A DNA stretch of 64,000 bases, taken from assembly GCA_018434945.1 (NCBI GenBank), contig JAHDOI010000026.1, forward strand, positions 1 through 64,000. The letters are read 5' to 3'. Below, piece by piece: positions 61,817 to 64,000 of this stretch (position 1 is its first letter; every line of letters starts with the position of its first letter). Source of the DNA: Selenomonadales bacterium (lineage in GTDB: Bacteria > Bacillota > Negativicutes > Sporomusales > UBA7701). The position numbers were made by a program, and so were the translations under genes. Under the pieces are notes generated by a model, which searched no databases, was not told where the DNA came from, and saw nothing but the letters and a program-made list of their open reading frames with translations.

Positions 61817-62301
61817 GTGGAACTAACTCATTTCAATCAATCCGGCCGCGCGCGGATGGTGGATGTTTCGGTCAAAAACGAAACACAGCGTGAAGCAATC
61901 GCCGAAGGCCGGGTAACAATGCTGCCCGCCACGCTCGCGCTCATCAAAGCGGGGGGGGGATCGGCAAAGGCGACGTCTTGGGAGTGGCCCAGGTTGCCGG
62001 GATCATGGCGGCCAAGCAGACCTGGCAGCTTATCCCGATGTGCCACCCACTGCTGCTGACCGGGGTCGACATCGGTTTCACCATCGACGAAGCCGCCAGC
62101 GCGGTCGACATCGTCGCCACGGTCAGGACAACCGGTAAAACCGGTGTGGAAATGGAGGCTCTAACGGCCGTCTCCGTAGCGGCCTTGACCATTTATGACA
62201 TGGCGAAGGCTGTCGATAAGGGCATGGTCGTCGAATACGTCCGCCTCACCGCCAAATCGGGCGGCAAGAGCGGCAATTACGTGCGAAGTGATCACGACTA
62301 G
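61817..62301 (+). pseudogene. moaC: cyclic pyranopterin monophosphate synthase, frameshifted at a G9 tract
   Basis: MoaC makes cyclic pyranopterin monophosphate from MoaA product. The first part (GTG 61817, [18 protein letters not shown]) and the second part (from about 61960, [18 protein letters not shown], then [12 protein letters not shown] and KSGGKSG) are both highly conserved MoaC but lie in different frames. The break is at nine G residues (61951-61959). Seven Gs would give a continuous 160-residue protein of normal length. It may be a sequencing error, a slippage site or a true mutation. All catalytic residues are otherwise present. Confidence 0.88.
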
Positions 62302-62311
62302 GAGGACAAAA

Positions 62312-62755
62312 GTGCAAGGGACAATCATCGCAGTATGCACAAGCGCCAGCAAAGGCGAGCGCAAGACCAACGTCGGCCGCGGCAAACTGCTGCCGGGGCT
62401 GGGGCTGGAAGGCGACGCCCACGCCGGCTTCGCCCACCGCCAGGTAAGCCTGCTGGCCATGGAAAGCATCGACAAAATGCGCCAGGCGGGGCTCGATGTG
62501 GGGCCGGGCGATTTCGCGGAAAATTTCACCACACAGGGAATAACCCTCGTGGCGCTGCCGGTCGGCACCCGTCTCAAAATCGGCGACGCGCTCCTGGAAG
62601 TCAGCCAGATAGGCAAAGAATGTCATACCCGCTGCGCCATCTATTACCAGGCCGGTGACTGCGTAATGCCCAAGGAAGGCATCTTCGCGACCGTCATCGC
62701 CGGCGGGCCGGTAGCGGTCGGCGACATACTTGAGGTGGTGACGGATAATGTTTAG
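62312..62755 (+). CDS. MOSC-domain protein
   Basis: A 147-residue MOSC-domain protein (MoCo sulfurase C-terminal type), which binds or transfers sulfur at the molybdenum cofactor. EGDAHAGFAHRQVSLL and GDFAENFTTQGI are the family segments, and CHTRC holds conserved Cys. The GTG start follows AGGAGGA. It lies between moaC and mogA and overlaps mogA by 8 bp. Confidence 0.9.
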   Translation: MQGTIIAVCTSASKGERKTNVGRGKLLPGLGLEGDAHAGFAHRQVSLLAMESIDKMRQAGLDVGPGDFAENFTTQGITLVALPVGTRLKIGDALLEVSQIGKECHTRCAIYYQAGDCVMPKEGIFATVIAGGPVAVGDILEVVTDNV

Positions 62756-63251
62756 CATCGGCATCATAACCGCCAGCGACAAAGGCTCCCGCGGCGAACG
62801 CGAAGACGTCAGCGGGCGGACCATAGCCACCATGCTGGCCGGCATCGGCGAAGTGAAGCACTATGTCGTAGTCCCGGACGAACGCGAAGCTCTAAGCCGG
62901 GAAATCGTCCATATGGCCGACGCGCTTTCGGTAGACCTCGTCCTTACCACCGGCGGCACCGGCCTCAGCCCGCGGGACGTCACCCCCGAGGCCACCCTCG
63001 CCGTCATCGACCGGCAAGTGCCGGGGATTCCCGAAGCCATGCGGGCCAGATCGCTGGAAGTAACCTCCCGGGCCATGCTGTCGCGGGCGGTGGCCGGCAT
63101 CCGCGGCCGCACGCTCGTCATCAACCTTCCCGGCAGCCCCAAGGGGGTCAAGGAGTGTCTGGAAGTCGTCCTGCCCGCCCTTGAACACGGTCTGGCGATC
63201 ATGAAGGGCGAGGCCGGCGAGTGCGGCGGGCCGGCGCCTGCGGGTAAATAG
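62748..63251 (+). CDS. mogA: molybdopterin adenylyltransferase (MogA/MoaB family)
   Basis: A 167-residue enzyme that adenylates molybdopterin before metal insertion. ITASDKGSRGEREDVSG, LVLTTGGTGLSPRDVTPEAT and INLPGSPKGVKECL are the family motifs with the molybdopterin-binding loop. Its start overlaps the MOSC gene. The last gene of the cofactor cluster; MoeA is not seen here. Confidence 0.92.
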   Translation: MFSIGIITASDKGSRGEREDVSGRTIATMLAGIGEVKHYVVVPDEREALSREIVHMADALSVDLVLTTGGTGLSPRDVTPEATLAVIDRQVPGIPEAMRARSLEVTSRAMLSRAVAGIRGRTLVINLPGSPKGVKECLEVVLPALEHGLAIMKGEAGECGGPAPAGK

Positions 63252-63274
63252 CGCCCCGACCCCATAAAATTAAC

Positions 63275-63304
63275 TTGACATGGCCAAACTACCTTTGCTA
63301 TAGT
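63275..63304 (+). promoter_or_regulatory. promoter of the T-box-aroF transcript
   Basis: TTGACA (63275-63280), 18-bp spacer, TATAGT (63299-63304) with TGC before it (extended -10). Transcription would start around 63312, just before the T-box. Confidence 0.75.
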
Positions 63305-63328
63305 AACTATCAACAACACATAAAAATG

Positions 63329-63590
63329 CGATGAGCGGGAGAAGTAAGCCAGAAGCGTTTCCCAGAGAGCCGGGGGGTGGTGCGACCCGGCAAACGCGCT
63401 GACCGAAATACACCCGCGAGCAGCAGGTCGAAAGCATTGCGAGTAGACCGGGCCGGAGCGCCACCGTTAACACAGGCTAGGGTATCGGACATCAGTCCCG
63501 TACCTGAAGAGAGCGGCTTGCCACAAGCAAGCAGGGTGGTACCACGGGTAAATAAACCCGTCCCTGATTTCAGGGGCGGGTCTTTTATAT
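63329..63590 (+). ncRNA. T-box leader, tyrosine (UAC) specifier, with terminator
   Basis: A full T-box riboswitch. Stem I has GAGCGGG...GAAGTAAG at its 5' side, the AGAGAGCCGG/CCCGGC distal hairpin and CCCGC closing (63413-63417). The specifier loop GAAATACA places UAC (63409-63411) as the codon, so uncharged tRNA-Tyr is the expected ligand. The T-box core AGGGTGGTACCACGGG is at 63533-63548. The terminator stem (63556-63566 with 63571-63581) is followed by CTTTTATATTTT. Uncharged tRNA-Tyr should allow readthrough into aroF, matching DAHP synthase in aromatic amino acid synthesis. Confidence 0.93.
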
Positions 63591-63600
63591 TTTCCCGAGG

Positions 63601-63721
63601 GAGGCTGCCTAGAAAGTCCATCTGCTTTGTCGCTCCTGCGGGCGCTCCTCCGACGTACTTCCAGTACGCCTCCGGTCGCGTCCTCGTCGCTCCTCGCATC
63701 TGAAGCTTTCTAGACAGCCTC
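63601..63721. repeat. 121-bp symmetric palindromic repeat element
   Basis: Ends GAGGCTGCCTAGAAAG (63601-63616) and CTTTCTAGACAGCCTC (63706-63721) are inverted with one mismatch; the centre is CGTACT-TCC-AGTACG (63654-63668). The inner AGTCCATCTGC and GCATCTGAAGC segments resemble REP-like extragenic palindromes common in several anaerobic bacteria. It lies between the T-box terminator and the aroF ribosome site and would form a long hairpin in the mRNA. Confidence 0.75.
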
Positions 63722-63755
63722 GCACAGTCCAATTTAAAAACAGGAGGGTACTATC

Positions 63756-64000
63756 ATGATCATCGTAATGCAGCCCCACGCCAGCGAAGCCGACATCAAC
63801 CGCGTCGTCGAGAAAATAACAGGCCTCGGCCTCAAAGTCCACCTTTCGGAGGGACGATACTGCACCATCATCGGCGTCATCGGCGACAAGAAAATCATCA
63901 ACGGATTCCCGGTCGAAGTACTGCCGGGAGTCGAGAAGGTCGTTTCCGTGACCGAAAGCTACAAGCTTGTCGGCCGCGAGTTCAAGCACGAGGACAGCGT
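63756..64000 (+). CDS. aroF: 3-deoxy-7-phosphoheptulonate synthase, N-terminal part (truncated by window end)
   Basis: Only the first 81 codons are in the window. The ferredoxin-like N-terminal domain of the AroF type (MIIVMQPHASEADINRVVEK, TIIGVIGDKKIING, LPGVEKVV, SYKLVGREFKHED) is clear. The enzyme condenses phosphoenolpyruvate and erythrose 4-phosphate, the first step of the shikimate pathway. CAGGAGGG precedes the ATG. Control by the tyrosine-type T-box upstream fits this role. Confidence 0.93.
   Translation, partial: MIIVMQPHASEADINRVVEKITGLGLKVHLSEGRYCTIIGVIGDKKIINGFPVEVLPGVEKVVSVTESYKLVGREFKHEDS

Overview
The window (about 60 % G+C by eye) reads as chromosomal DNA of an anaerobic, endospore-forming, diderm Firmicute of the Negativicutes, most likely Sporomusaceae. 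The grounds are an alpha/beta-type small acid-soluble spore protein, a signal-peptide-bearing outer-membrane porin ending in Phe, a class II superoxide reductase, cytochrome bd, an [FeFe] hydrogenase, T-box control of an aroF-type DAHP synthase and many GTG/TTG starts behind strong Shine-Dalgarno sites. Lineage is an inference from gene content, not a search. I saw no transposase, prophage, tRNA or CRISPR array; the only repeat element is a 121-bp palindrome at 63.6 kb.

Layout. 0-7 kb: end of an rRNA operon (5S), then an Rrf2 regulator and cydABDC. 6.6-15.7 kb: housekeeping and small genes (fba, RluA-type pseudouridine synthase, EamA transporter, two small membrane proteins, superoxide reductase, lysC with an internal start, porin behind a structured leader, SASP, FMN-binding protein). 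15.7-23.5 kb: asnS, an aminotransferase, a TGS/uridine-kinase-like protein, then on the minus strand a carboxyltransferase subunit and an [FeFe] hydrogenase with a long leader. 23.9-32 kb: oppABCDF and a large MASE3-like/GAF/GGDEF protein, all minus. 32-35.4 kb: zinc-ribbon and DUF1540 proteins, an MFS exporter, a DUF896 protein and a thioredoxin-reductase-like flavoprotein.

35.4-50.4 kb is the most interesting region: a three-subunit molybdenum hydroxylase, a UraA-like permease, AllH/FdrA(AllF)/AllG-type carbamoyltransferase subunits, a cyclase-family amidohydrolase, and maturation genes typical of selenium-dependent molybdenum hydroxylases (YqeC, a molybdopterin-binding protein, MocA). I read it as an oxidative, possibly carbamoyl-phosphate-yielding route for an N-heterocycle, with uracil the best guess. 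50.4-59.1 kb: a soluble chemoreceptor-like protein, a GNAT protein and addBA. 59.1-63.3 kb: a tiny Cys-rich protein, an MBL-fold hydrolase and a molybdenum-cofactor cluster (moaA, moaD-like, moaC with a G9 frameshift, MOSC, mogA) that would supply the hydroxylase. 63.3-64 kb: a T-box leader with a UAC (Tyr) specifier, the palindromic repeat, and the 5' end of aroF, cut by the window edge.
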